Shown here one piece after another: positions 17,271 to 26,235 of a stretch of 33,414 nucleotides of DNA. This DNA is from Candidatus Aenigmatarchaeota archaeon. Lineage in GTDB: Archaea > Aenigmatarchaeota > Aenigmatarchaeia > PWEA01. Where the stretch lies: the NCBI GenBank assembly GCA_003553905.1, contig PWEA01000015.1, positions 1 to 33,414 on the forward strand. The letters are read 5' to 3'. The stretch's first letter is position 1. Each line of letters begins with the position of its first letter. Below the pieces are notes generated by a model. It was not told the origin of the DNA. It worked only from the letters and a program-made list of their open reading frames with translations, and searched no databases. The translations under genes were made by a program, and so were the position numbers.

Positions 17271-17359
17271 TTCATATTGGCCAGTTAGACCAGACCCGAA
17301 GCTTTGGTCCCCGGGCTTGACTTTCTAAATGTTTTAAAGTATTTAAAGTTTTTTACTTT

Positions 17360-19042
17360 TTATTTGTGTGCGAACCAGAAAGCAGCTTTTTCATCTTCTT
17401 TTTTATCTACACGAACAAATCCGAACCTTTCGAACTGGACCACGCTATCCATGTTCTCATCCAGAACATTTTTTTCTACCTTCCCTGTGATTTTTCTTGC
17501 TGTCGGCATCATTACATTGCATTCAACTATCTCTTCTTCTTGGTCCGGGAGCCAGTGAACCTTTGGCATGTCTTTGACTATCTCCTCGCCTGCGTATTCG
17601 CACAGATGTCCCTCTTCTGGAATACTTATATTGTAAAGCCCTTTTAGACGTATGACATTGCCTCTGTTTGCTTCAAAGTCTTTTTCTTCGAGAAGGAACT
17701 TATTCCTTACATTTACAGACCTTGTCCCATCTTTATCGGGATGAATAGGAAGTTTTACAACACCCTCTTTTTCTATATTTTTGACTTCTATACCAGTGGA
17801 ATCTTTTACGAAGAAGTATCTGTTTGCCTCCGGATCAACTATCTTTCTGTTTATACTTGTGAACTCTTCCATTGATACTTCTGCATTGGAATTTTTTATT
17901 CCATATTTGCGTATAAGCTTTTCTATAGCTTCGGGCTGGAATCCCCTTCTCCTTAGTGCTCGTATTGTGCCTAGTCTCGGGTCGTCCCATCCGTTATACT
18001 TTTCCGATTGTATACCTTCTCTTATTTTACTGGTAGACAGAACGGCTCCTTTTAGTGACAGAAATCCATGGTGTATAGTTTCGGGATATTTCCAACCGAA
18101 AAGTTCGTAAAGGTCTTTCTGGTTTTCAGTATTTGTAGAGTGTTCCTTTGCTCTAAATATATGGGTCACATTGAGTTCATGATCATCTATCGCAGAAGCA
18201 AAGTTGTACAGAGGCCATACGTTGTAATCATCAGAAACGTAGGGATGGTCGTGGTTGTCTAATATTCTTAGAGCAGGCCAGTCTCTCCTTGCCGGATTTT
18301 TGTGCTTTATATCTGTTTTTATTCTAACCACAGCCTCTCCCTTCTTATATAAACCATCCTGCATCTTGTTCCATCTTTCGATGTTTTTCTTTGGCTTCAT
18401 GTTCCTGCAAGGACATGCCTTTGCATCATCCCTGAGTTTTTTCCATTCGGCGCTTTCACAGTTGCACACATATGCATCTCCGTTTTCAAGTAGTTCATAT
18501 GCGAGTTCGTAGTATACGTCTAACCTATCAGAAGACTTTACCATTATGTCGGGCTCACAACCAAGCCATTTGAGATCCTCTTCTATCCAACTATAGAACC
18601 TCTTCTTCGGAGACTTTTCGGGGCTCGATGGGTTTGTGTCATCGTATCTTAGGATAAAACGTCCGTTGTTTCTTTCTGCATATAGATAAGAAAGGATATA
18701 TGCTCTTGAGTTTCCTAGATGAAAGGGTCCGTTTGGATTCGGAGCTGCCCTGGTTATAACAGCACCTTCTTCTTCTTTTGGCAGATCGGGGAGGCTATCT
18801 TCTTCTTCTTTTTCTGTTTCGAGATCTATTCCCATTTCTTCTGCTTCCCTTTTCTGTTCTTCTTCTGTGAGTTCGTTTATCTCAGTTAGAATTTTCTTTA
18901 TATTTTCTATTATGTCTTGGGGTTTCACATCTCCGTGTTCCGACATCACACCACCGAGAACAGCATTCAGATTAGCCGAGCCCTCGTGCTGTACTGCGTT
19001 TCTTAGGGCATATTTCCGGATGGTTTCTTTCAGATTTTCCAT
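17360..19042 (-). CDS. gltX: Glutamyl-tRNA synthetase (archaeal type)
   Basis: RAAPNPNGPFHLGNSRAYILSYLYAERNNGRFILRYDDTNP...LSTSKIREGI. Confidence 0.95.
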   Translation of the reverse strand: MENLKETIRKYALRNAVQHEGSANLNAVLGGVMSEHGDVKPQDIIENIKKILTEINELTEEEQKREAEEMGIDLETEKEEEDSLPDLPKEEEGAVITRAAPNPNGPFHLGNSRAYILSYLYAERNNGRFILRYDDTNPSSPEKSPKKRFYSWIEEDLKWLGCEPDIMVKSSDRLDVYYELAYELLENGDAYVCNCESAEWKKLRDDAKACPCRNMKPKKNIERWNKMQDGLYKKGEAVVRIKTDIKHKNPARRDWPALRILDNHDHPYVSDDYNVWPLYNFASAIDDHELNVTHIFRAKEHSTNTENQKDLYELFGWKYPETIHHGFLSLKGAVLSTSKIREGIQSEKYNGWDDPRLGTIRALRRRGFQPEAIEKLIRKYGIKNSNAEVSMEEFTSINRKIVDPEANRYFFVKDSTGIEVKNIEKEGVVKLPIHPDKDGTRSVNVRNKFLLEEKDFEANRGNVIRLKGLYNISIPEEGHLCEYAGEEIVKDMPKVHWLPDQEEEIVECNVMMPTARKITGKVEKNVLDENMDSVVQFERFGFVRVDKKEDEKAAFWFAHK

Positions 19043-19046
19043 AAAA

Positions 19047-19907
19047 TCACTTCATCACGATTCCACAGTATCCAACAATCGAGTCCTCGTTTTTTGAAAC
19101 TTCATAAGATGTGGAATAGTCCAGGAGTTCTCCAGCCACCTCCTCCTTTTCCAGATAATAGAGTAGGGATATTATTGGTCCAAGGCCACAGATGGGCGTA
19201 TCGTATTTACTTACTATGTCAACTAAAGTCTCGGGTGAAAGCTTTTCTATAGCCGAGGCTGCTTCCATATCTACCTTTTTTATGTAGTCAAGCTTTCTGC
19301 CTATTCCACCTGAAACAGGTTTGTAGCCATACGAAGCTCCGAAATGTGTGAAGTCGGACGAGGCAAGAACCACGAAATTTGTGGACGTTTTTTTCTTGGC
19401 TTCTATAAGGGCTTTTCCTATATCTTCTCCTTTCTTTATGTCATGACTACCCATTCCTATGGGCACAAAGTCAAAGCTGTCGTATTTACTCTGTAGCCAT
19501 GGAAGTTGAACCTCTATAGAATGTTCTTGGTTATGTGCTTCATAATCGTCTTTGAGACAGTTGGAACTATCAAGTATAGCCTGGGCAAGATCGGTGTTTA
19601 TTCTTGCCGCACCGAGGGGAGTTTTCCAGATTCCGGATTTCATTATAGCCTCTGAAGTTCCCTTCCTTGAGTGATTTGGTCCTAGTATTACAAAGGTTGT
19701 TTTTTCATCCGGGAGCGATTTGTATACATGTGCCTGTGTTTTTCCACAGTACATATATCCTGCATGGGGAGTTACACCACCCAGAATATCAGCCTTCTCT
19801 GCATCTGCCTTTCTTGTGAACTTGTTTATCATTGATTCTATGTCACTTGAATTCCTGGGATAGAACTGACCTGCGGCAGCAGAATTTCTTATTATGATGT
19901 ACAACAC
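19047..19907 (-). CDS. MEMO family protein (AmmeMemoRadiSam system protein B)
   Basis: RNSAAAGQFYP...GGVTPHAGYMYCGKTQAHVYK...ILGPNHS...NQEHSIEVQLPWL...ASSDFTHFG; start uncertain. Confidence 0.93.
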   Translation of the reverse strand: MLYIIIRNSAAAGQFYPRNSSDIESMINKFTRKADAEKADILGGVTPHAGYMYCGKTQAHVYKSLPDEKTTFVILGPNHSRKGTSEAIMKSGIWKTPLGAARINTDLAQAILDSSNCLKDDYEAHNQEHSIEVQLPWLQSKYDSFDFVPIGMGSHDIKKGEDIGKALIEAKKKTSTNFVVLASSDFTHFGASYGYKPVSGGIGRKLDYIKKVDMEAASAIEKLSPETLVDIVSKYDTPICGLGPIISLLYYLEKEEVAGELLDYSTSYEVSKNEDSIVGYCGIVMK

Positions 19908-19949
19908 CCCTAGAATATCTTTGGATCGAAGTTAATAAATATGGCCTGA

Positions 19950-20543
19950 TTATTCGATCCTTTGGCCTGTGAAGTCAGAAAGTTCGTATCCAAAATCTTC
20001 GTCCTTTTCTATTTCTCCCTTCTTCTTCAGGGTTTCTCTTGCTAGAAGATATACTATTGCACCGAGACTTTTTTCTCCCTTGTTGTTCCCTGGTATTATG
20101 AGATCTACATAGTCGAGGTTTGTGAAGCTATCGCAAATTGCAACAACGGGAATTCTTTTCTTTATTGCTTCTGATATGGCCTGTTCGTCTATTATAGGAT
20201 CCACTACAACGATAACATCCGGTTCGGTGTATTTATCAAGCGAAGGATTGGTCAATGTTCCCGGCATAAATCTACCATACTGGACATCGAAGTTAGTTGA
20301 TTCTTCAAGTTTCTTTAAAACAGGTCTGGCACCTTCTTTCCTTCCTACAAACATTACTTTGTCAAACCTCCCCAAGAAAGAGGAAGCAACATCTATTCTT
20401 TGGTCGATCTTTTCTATATCTATTATCGACAGACCGTCTGGTCTAGTCTTAAAGATAAACTGATCCATGTCCTTCGACTTCTTTCTCATTCCCAGGTGAA
20501 CACCCGAGTTAACGTATTTTTCTCTTTCCATAAGTTCTGTCAT
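19950..20543 (-). CDS. rps2: Ribosomal protein S2 (uS2)
   Basis: YVNSGVHLGMRKKSKDMDQFIFKTRPDGLSIIDIEKIDQRI...GRFMPGTLTNP...PDVIVVVDPIIDEQAISEA. Confidence 0.96.
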   Translation of the reverse strand: MTELMEREKYVNSGVHLGMRKKSKDMDQFIFKTRPDGLSIIDIEKIDQRIDVASSFLGRFDKVMFVGRKEGARPVLKKLEESTNFDVQYGRFMPGTLTNPSLDKYTEPDVIVVVDPIIDEQAISEAIKKRIPVVAICDSFTNLDYVDLIIPGNNKGEKSLGAIVYLLARETLKKKGEIEKDEDFGYELSDFTGQRIE

Positions 20544-20599
20544 AGTATCCCATCCTATTCTTTGGACAAATTTAAATATGTTTGCTACTTTTGGGCTCC

Positions 20600-20800
20600 C
20601 TACAGTTCGGGTATCTTTTTGTGTTTTACCGTGAGTGGAACTACGCCTCGCTCAAACTCTTCTCTTGCTGTTCCTATGGGATCCATTCCTGCCTTTTTGT
20701 CTATCAGAGGCGGTGCGCCCATGGCTATCTGCAGTGCCCTTGTTGATATTATCCTTGCCCTTTCGAACCTATTCATTTGATCAAATTCTAGGAAGTTCAT
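20600..20800 (-). CDS. rpoK: DNA-directed RNA polymerase subunit Rpo6 (K)
   Basis: MNRFERARIISTRALQIAMGAPPLIDKKAGMDPIGTAREEFERGVVPLTVKHK. Confidence 0.95.
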   Translation of the reverse strand: MNFLEFDQMNRFERARIISTRALQIAMGAPPLIDKKAGMDPIGTAREEFERGVVPLTVKHKKIPEL

Positions 20801-20809
20801 ATTTTCACC

Positions 20810-21610
20810 TCAACCTATATATCTGAGTTTTTCATCGTCGCTGTCGTCCATACCTTTCATCTGTTTCATGCTCTTTTTCTGGAGTCCTTCAAGCTTTTCG
20901 AGGAAATCTTCCATCTCCTCGACCTTGTTCTCTATATCGTCTAAAGGTACACCCATCTCAAGTAAATCCGAAACTACCTTTATAACACTTTCGGCGGACT
21001 TGGGGTCTGTGAGTATGGGGAATCCTGCGGTTTCTCCCATTAGACATAGACCATCCATACCACGTTTTTTTGCCATGCCAAGGAGTAGACCAGTTCCGCC
21101 TACTATCATTCCTATCTTCGAATCAGTATCCTTAAAGTTTATATTGTAATCACTGAATTCATCTACCATTTCTTTGTGTGTTACGGCCCCAAGGACCTCG
21201 GGGTCATCTTCCATTTCATCGGAGAGGTTGCCCGTACTGTATCCACCAAGTGTAAGTATTCTATTTACGTTGAACCTTTCTGCCAAATCTATTACCTTAT
21301 CTGCTACTTCGAAGTGGCCGCTACTTCCTTCCTTGCCTGCCTGAGAATCCCCTATAAGAAATACAACGTCCCTGTTTTTATCGTTTTTCCAATAGTAAAA
21401 CTCGAACTTAAGCAGAGACACCTCGTCCTCGTCTATTAAAACTATAGGCATGAAATGGGGCGAGTATAGTTCTGCAAACTTTTTTGCGTCCAGGTGTTTT
21501 ATCATATACTCTGCTGCAATTCTCCCGACATTCCCTATTCCGGGTAGCCCTTCTATTAGTATCGGATTTTCCAGCTCAGGTTCTTCTATTATATTTATTT
21601 CGGTATTCAT
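20810..21610 (-). CDS. PAC2 family proteasome-assembly-chaperone-like protein
   Basis: NPILIEGLPGIGNVGRIAAEYMIKHLDAKKFAELYSPHFMP...GLCLMGETAGFPILTDPKSAESVI; next to nop10. Confidence 0.9.
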   Translation of the reverse strand: MNTEINIIEEPELENPILIEGLPGIGNVGRIAAEYMIKHLDAKKFAELYSPHFMPIVLIDEDEVSLLKFEFYYWKNDKNRDVVFLIGDSQAGKEGSSGHFEVADKVIDLAERFNVNRILTLGGYSTGNLSDEMEDDPEVLGAVTHKEMVDEFSDYNINFKDTDSKIGMIVGGTGLLLGMAKKRGMDGLCLMGETAGFPILTDPKSAESVIKVVSDLLEMGVPLDDIENKVEEMEDFLEKLEGLQKKSMKQMKGMDDSDDEKLRYIG

Positions 21611-21629
21611 CTTATCCCCTATTAAAGCT

Positions 21630-21788
21630 TTATCCTTCCTTTTTAAGCTTTTCCTTTCTTCTGTGTTTTCCGTGTCTATCTCCGGGAGAAAACGGCCCGG
21701 GCCTGGGAGTTAAGGTTTTCTTTCCACAACCAGGACATTCATCCTTCAATGTGTATATCTCACATGCTTTACACTTCTTTAGCTTCAT
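21630..21788 (-). CDS. nop10: H/ACA RNP component Nop10 (not in ORF track)
   Basis: Manual translation MKLKKCKACEIYTLKDECPGCGKKTLTPRPGPFSPGDRHGKHRRKEKLKKEG*; two CxxC pairs and the P-x-FSP-D motif. Confidence 0.92.
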   Translation of the reverse strand: MKLKKCKACEIYTLKDECPGCGKKTLTPRPGPFSPGDRHGKHRRKEKLKKEG

Positions 21789-21822
21789 CTCAGGTACTTT
21801 TCTACATCAAAGAATTTAAATG

Positions 21823-22509
21823 TTATACATTCCTTACTTCACAGTTCTGTACATATTCTTCTGCTATTTCTTTGAAATCCTCGAGTTTTTTCATCGGAAA
21901 GCTATCTATATCTTCATATCTTCTGTCTAAGGTATTTCTAGGCTGGAACTGTTGTATAAAGAACTTTTTTGCACCCTCTATCCTCTTGGCTATTTCCTTC
22001 ATGCCCTCTTCGTCTATAATGCTAGGAACTGCAGTAGTCCTGAACTCGTATGAATCCAAGCCAAGTATATAGTCTATACTTTCCTCTATTTTGTCGGTGT
22101 TAACTTCTATTCCACAGGCCTTTTCGTACTGATGGATTGGGGCTTTGACATCCATTGCTACATAGTCCACGAGTTCCTTTCTGACAACCTTCTTCAAGCT
22201 GTAGGGTATACTTCCGTTGGTGTCTAGCTTTACATCGTACCCCATTTCTTTAACCTTTTCCAGAAAGTCTATAAAGCCGTTCTGTATGAGAACCTCGCCG
22301 CCTGTCAGTACCACACCTTCCAACTGGTCCTTTCTCTTTTCAAGGAAGCTCAGTATATCCTTCTCATTTATTTCATCTATTTCTTCTGTTACAAGCTGAC
22401 TGTTCTGACAGTAGGGACACCGGAAGTTGCATCCTATGGTAAAGACTATGCAGGATATTTTTCCCGGATAGTCGGTTACAGTGAACTTCTCTAACCCACC
22501 AAATTTCAT
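21823..22509 (-). CDS. nrdG: Anaerobic RNR-activating radical SAM protein
   Basis: MKFGGLEKFTVTDYPGKISCIVFTIGCNFRCPYCQNSQLV (CxxxCxxC); ATGA overlap with nrdD. Confidence 0.93.
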   Translation of the reverse strand: MKFGGLEKFTVTDYPGKISCIVFTIGCNFRCPYCQNSQLVTEEIDEINEKDILSFLEKRKDQLEGVVLTGGEVLIQNGFIDFLEKVKEMGYDVKLDTNGSIPYSLKKVVRKELVDYVAMDVKAPIHQYEKACGIEVNTDKIEESIDYILGLDSYEFRTTAVPSIIDEEGMKEIAKRIEGAKKFFIQQFQPRNTLDRRYEDIDSFPMKKLEDFKEIAEEYVQNCEVRNV

Positions 22510-24644
22510 TCAGAGACCTCTGCTTTCGGTACTGCTTTTTTAGAATAGTCGGCTCGACCTTTGAACTCTTCTCGTTTCCCTGGATTCCATTGCTCCTTAG
22601 GTCTTAGATAACCAACGATTCTTGAATATACCTCGCACTTTGTTCTTTCTCCCTTCTTCTTACATTCTGGACAAAGATCTTTTTCTCCTTTGAGGTATCC
22701 GTGTGTAGGACATACAGAAAAGCTCGGCGTTAGTGTGTAGTAGGGAATCGAGTAGTTCTCTGAGATCTTTTTTACTAGTTTTTTTGTTGATTCTATGGAA
22801 GGCATCTTTTCTCCCAGCCAAGAATGGAATACAGTACCTCCCGTGTATTTGGTTTGAAGAGGTTCTTGATGGTCAAGGGCTTCAAAAAGATCTTCTGTCT
22901 TACCGAACGGTAGCTGTGTTGAGTTGGTGTATATTGGCTCGGAATCCCCCAGCTCGGAGGTATTGTATACCTTGAGTTCGGGGAAGTCTTTCTTGTCGTT
23001 TCTTGCCAGTCTGTAGCTTGATCCTTCGGCTGGCGTTGCCTCTAGGTTGAATATCTTGCCAGTCTCTTCCTGAAAATCAGCGATCTTGTTTCTCATAAAC
23101 TCAAGCGTTCTCTCTGCAAAGTCATGTCCTTCCTCCGTTCCAATATTTGCGTCCTTTAGGTTCAGAGAGGCTTCGTTCATCCCCACTAGACCAATGGTCG
23201 AGAAATGGTTTTCCCAGTGGGTTCCTTGTGACTTTTTTACGTTTCTCAGGTAGAACTTGGAATAGGGGTAAAGTCCTTTTTGCGTGAACTCCTCCAGAAC
23301 TTCTCTTTTAAGGACAAGGCTTTCCTTCGCCAGATCCATAAGTTCGCCTAGTTGCTCTAAGAAATCCTCCTCTGAATCCGAAAGATATGCTATCCGTGGT
23401 AGGTTCATGGTCACTACGCCTATTGATCCTGTTAGAGGGTTTGATCCAAACAGACCCCCTCCTCTTTTCTTCAGTTCACGGTTGTCTAATCTTAGCCTAC
23501 AGCACATGGATCTTGCATCTTCGGGACTCATGTCCGAGTTTACGAAGTTGGAAAAGTATGGTATGCCGTACTTTGCGGTCATTTTCCATATGGGATCAAG
23601 CGCTTCCTTCTCCCAGTCAAAATCTTCTGTTATATTGTATGTCGGTATTGGGAAAGTGAAGGGTCTTCCCTTTGCATCACCGTCCATCATCACTTCTGCG
23701 AATGCCCTGTTTAGCATATCCATTTCTTTTTGGAATTCCCCATAGGTTTTGTCCTTGGTCTCACCGCCTATTACAACGGGCTCGTCCTTAATCATGTCAG
23801 GAACTTCCAGGTCCATTGTAAGGTTTGTGAAAGGTGTCTGGAACCCGACCCTGGTAGGTACATTCATGTTGTAGAGGAATTTTTGCATGGCCTGCTTTAC
23901 TTCATCGTAGTTCAGGTCGTCGTAATGTATGAAGGGCGCTAGATATGTATCGAAGTTTGATACGGCCTGTGCTCCAGCAGCCTCACCTTGTAGTGTGTAT
24001 AAAAAGTTTACTAACTGTAGGAGGGCCACGTCAAAATGGCTTGCAGGCTTTGATTCGATCTTGCCCCTTACTCCTTTGAACCCTTCCACAAGGAGGTCCT
24101 TTAGATCCCACCCGACACAGTAGGGACCGAGGGTTCCAAGATCGTGTATGTGGAAAAATCCTTCGTTGTGTTTCTTTCTTACTTCGGGTGGATAGATTTT
24201 CTGCAACCAGTACTTTCTTATTATTTTATCAGTCACATGTACATTTAGACCCTGGAGTGAATAACTCATATTAGAGTTTTCTTTTACACGCCAGTCGTTT
24301 TCCTTTACATAGTTTTCAACGAGCGATACGTTGCTCATAAGTTCATGGAACTTTCTAAGCTCTTCATGCTGGCTTCTGTATAAGATATAGGCCTTACCCG
24401 TCTTGTAATGTCCGTTCTCGACAAGGGTCTTTTCAACCTCATCTTGTACCTGTTCAACTGTTGGGATTTCGTTTTCAGCAAGATCCTTTTCAAGGTTTTC
24501 TATTACTTCATCGGCAAGCTTTTTGGATAGATCTTTATTAGTACCACCTACCGCCTGTGCAGCCTCCCATATTGCTTCTGTAATTTTGTTTTTTTCGAAT
24601 TTTTCTATTGTTCCATCACGTTTTTTAATAGCTTGAAAAGTCAT
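22506..24644 (-). CDS. nrdD: Anaerobic (class III) ribonucleoside-triphosphate reductase
   Basis: N-terminal ATP-cone; C-terminal CPTHGYLKGEKDLCPEC zinc site; glycyl radical motif RIVGYLRP. Confidence 0.96.
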   Translation of the reverse strand: MTFQAIKKRDGTIEKFEKNKITEAIWEAAQAVGGTNKDLSKKLADEVIENLEKDLAENEIPTVEQVQDEVEKTLVENGHYKTGKAYILYRSQHEELRKFHELMSNVSLVENYVKENDWRVKENSNMSYSLQGLNVHVTDKIIRKYWLQKIYPPEVRKKHNEGFFHIHDLGTLGPYCVGWDLKDLLVEGFKGVRGKIESKPASHFDVALLQLVNFLYTLQGEAAGAQAVSNFDTYLAPFIHYDDLNYDEVKQAMQKFLYNMNVPTRVGFQTPFTNLTMDLEVPDMIKDEPVVIGGETKDKTYGEFQKEMDMLNRAFAEVMMDGDAKGRPFTFPIPTYNITEDFDWEKEALDPIWKMTAKYGIPYFSNFVNSDMSPEDARSMCCRLRLDNRELKKRGGGLFGSNPLTGSIGVVTMNLPRIAYLSDSEEDFLEQLGELMDLAKESLVLKREVLEEFTQKGLYPYSKFYLRNVKKSQGTHWENHFSTIGLVGMNEASLNLKDANIGTEEGHDFAERTLEFMRNKIADFQEETGKIFNLEATPAEGSSYRLARNDKKDFPELKVYNTSELGDSEPIYTNSTQLPFGKTEDLFEALDHQEPLQTKYTGGTVFHSWLGEKMPSIESTKKLVKKISENYSIPYYTLTPSFSVCPTHGYLKGEKDLCPECKKKGERTKCEVYSRIVGYLRPKEQWNPGKREEFKGRADYSKKAVPKAEVSE

Positions 24645-24648
24645 TGAA

Positions 24649-25116
24649 TCACCTTTTGATTGTTTTTATTTCTTTTTCTAGGGTTTCGAGGTCGAATGAT
24701 TTGTATACGGAAGCAAATCGGATGTATGCTACCTTGTCCAGCTCCTTAAGGCCCTCCATCACAAGGTTACCTATCTTTGTTGAGTCGATTTCGTTCACAC
24801 CCATCCTCCTTATCTTCTTTACGACATTTCTTATAAGTTCTTCTATTTCTTCATTGCTCACAGGTCTTTTTTCACATGCTTTAACTATTCCTCTTTTGAG
24901 CTTGTCCTGGTCGAACTCTTCCCTTGCACCTTCCTTTTTTACCACCCGTACGGATAACTCTGGCCTCTCGTATGTTGTGAACCTATGCTCACAGTCCTTG
25001 CATTCTCTCCTTCTTCTTATTGCAGTTGAGTCAGAGATCTCTCGGGACTCCAAAACCTTTGTAGCCGAAGAACATGTTGGGCATTTAATTTTATCAAACC
25101 ATCCTTTTACTATCAA
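24649..25116 (-). CDS. nrdR: Transcriptional regulator NrdR
   Basis: KCPTCSSATKVLESREISDSTAIRRRRECKDCEHRFTTYERPEL zinc ribbon followed by ATP-cone EEFDQDKLKRGIVKACEKRPVSNEEIEELI. Start is TTG at 25116 or a downstream site; uncertain. Confidence 0.95.
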   Translation of the reverse strand: MIVKGWFDKIKCPTCSSATKVLESREISDSTAIRRRRECKDCEHRFTTYERPELSVRVVKKEGAREEFDQDKLKRGIVKACEKRPVSNEEIEELIRNVVKKIRRMGVNEIDSTKIGNLVMEGLKELDKVAYIRFASVYKSFDLETLEKEIKTIKR

Positions 25117-25123
25117 CCTGTAA

Positions 25124-25139
25124 CTACTATATGTTGTGT
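25124..25139 (-). promoter_or_regulatory. NrdR-box-like site 2
   Basis: Plus-strand ctaCTATATGTTGTGT matches the consensus acaCwATATaTwGtgt at 13/16 positions by eye. Confidence 0.6.
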
Positions 25140-25154
25140 AGTCTTTTTAGATAC

Positions 25155-25170
25155 CCCCTATATATGGGGA
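25155..25170 (-). promoter_or_regulatory. NrdR-box-like site 1
   Basis: Plus-strand cccCTATATATGGgga, 11/16 to consensus with the ATATAT core, exactly 31 bp from site 2. Confidence 0.55.
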
Positions 25171-25265
25171 CTCAGACTAGAGATAGTTATCCTTCTATTT
25201 AAGTTTTTTTGTGGAGGAAAACATATTTACTGAAACAAGTTTTACTAAAAATAGTTTCTTCAGAA

Positions 25266-26039
25266 CTAGTCATGGGATCTATGTAGTTCGAAGTCATTTC
25301 CCTCTAGTTTATCTTCTATAGCCCCTATAGATTCTCCTATAGACTTTTCGGCGTCCTTCAGATTCCTGGCTCTTTTTATTATTTCATACTGCGGTGCCGA
25401 GATATATTTGAACTCAACACCTTCTTCTTTCTTTACTTCACCGAGAACCTTTTTTAGAACTTCGACTCCGTCCGACTCTCTTATCCTGAGTGTGAACCGT
25501 TCGCTCAATTCTTTCTCCTTTCTTTTTATCTTATCTTCTCCGACATTTTTTATCTTTTGTGACCATTCTTCCTTGAGGCCTCTTTTTGTTAGCTCGTTTT
25601 TTCCCTTTCCAACAGCCAGTTCGAACGGCTTCAGCATGTCCTTAAAGTTATCCTGTAAATCAAAACCTATCTTTTCATAGGCCTCTTCAAGTGAGATATC
25701 ATCTCTATCTGCAAGCTCTTTGAGGAACTCTTCGCCCCTTTCATCACGTTTCCAGTCCTGCATCCTCCGGTTCCTTCCTCTGTCGGAAACATCTTTGAGG
25801 GACAGATCTATCTGACCCTTCTCCCTTCTAACATCTTTAACCTTACAGACTATCTTTTTTCCAACGGTCACCCAGTCCCTTATGTCTCGCACCCATTTCT
25901 TAGCAATCTCTGATATGTGTATCATTCCTTCCTTATCGTACTCGTCGAGCACAACGAAAACAGAATTGGGGTTTACTTCTTTGACTGTACCTATGATAAG
26001 TTCCCCTTCGGTCGGGAACTCGTTCCTCCTCCTTACCAT
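25266..26039 (-). CDS. eif2a: Translation initiation factor aIF2 subunit alpha
   Basis: MVRRRNEFPTEGELIIGTVKEVNPNSVFVVLDEYDKEGMIHISEIAKKWVRDIRDWVTVGKKIVCKV. Confidence 0.95.
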   Translation of the reverse strand: MVRRRNEFPTEGELIIGTVKEVNPNSVFVVLDEYDKEGMIHISEIAKKWVRDIRDWVTVGKKIVCKVKDVRREKGQIDLSLKDVSDRGRNRRMQDWKRDERGEEFLKELADRDDISLEEAYEKIGFDLQDNFKDMLKPFELAVGKGKNELTKRGLKEEWSQKIKNVGEDKIKRKEKELSERFTLRIRESDGVEVLKKVLGEVKKEEGVEFKYISAPQYEIIKRARNLKDAEKSIGESIGAIEDKLEGNDFELHRSHD

Positions 26040-26043
26040 CGGA

Positions 26044-26235
26044 TCACCTAAAAACCTCTTCTATCTTGGACTGAACACTGCCCATTCCGCCTGTGGGCTT
26101 ACATATGACCGAGCTACAGTTATCACAGTCTATCTTGGTTGTAGGTCTATTGAATATAACCTGCTTATTTCCACATTCTGAACAGGAAACCTTCAAGAAC
26201 TTTGAGCTTGTGGATTTCTTTTTAATAATAATCAC
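26044..26235 (-). CDS. rps27e: Ribosomal protein S27e (eS27); start GTG 26235 or AUU 26226
   Basis: KKKSTSSKFLKVSCSECGNKQVIFNRPTTKIDCDNCSSVICKPTGGMGSVQSKIEEVFR; follows L44e. Confidence 0.9.
   Translation of the reverse strand: MIIIKKKSTSSKFLKVSCSECGNKQVIFNRPTTKIDCDNCSSVICKPTGGMGSVQSKIEEVFR

Noticed and set aside
17281-17320. GC-rich GGCCAGTTAGACCAGACCCGAAGC... looked like a tRNA D-arm or partial tRNA
   Set aside because: No T-arm GTTCGANTC, no acceptor complementarity at tRNA length and no anticodon stem; more likely part of the L7Ae leader.
25086-25116. nrdR as another AUU-start example (ATT AAA TGC CCA = MKCP)
   Set aside because: An in-frame TTG exists at 25116 and the SD before the ATT is weak, so the case is too ambiguous to count.
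25266-26039. Long plus-strand ORFs opposite eif2a, GINS, primase and PCNA (Ser/Phe-rich)
   Set aside because: Antisense shadows of Lys/Glu-rich coding genes; low-complexity Ser/Phe composition and no homology signal.
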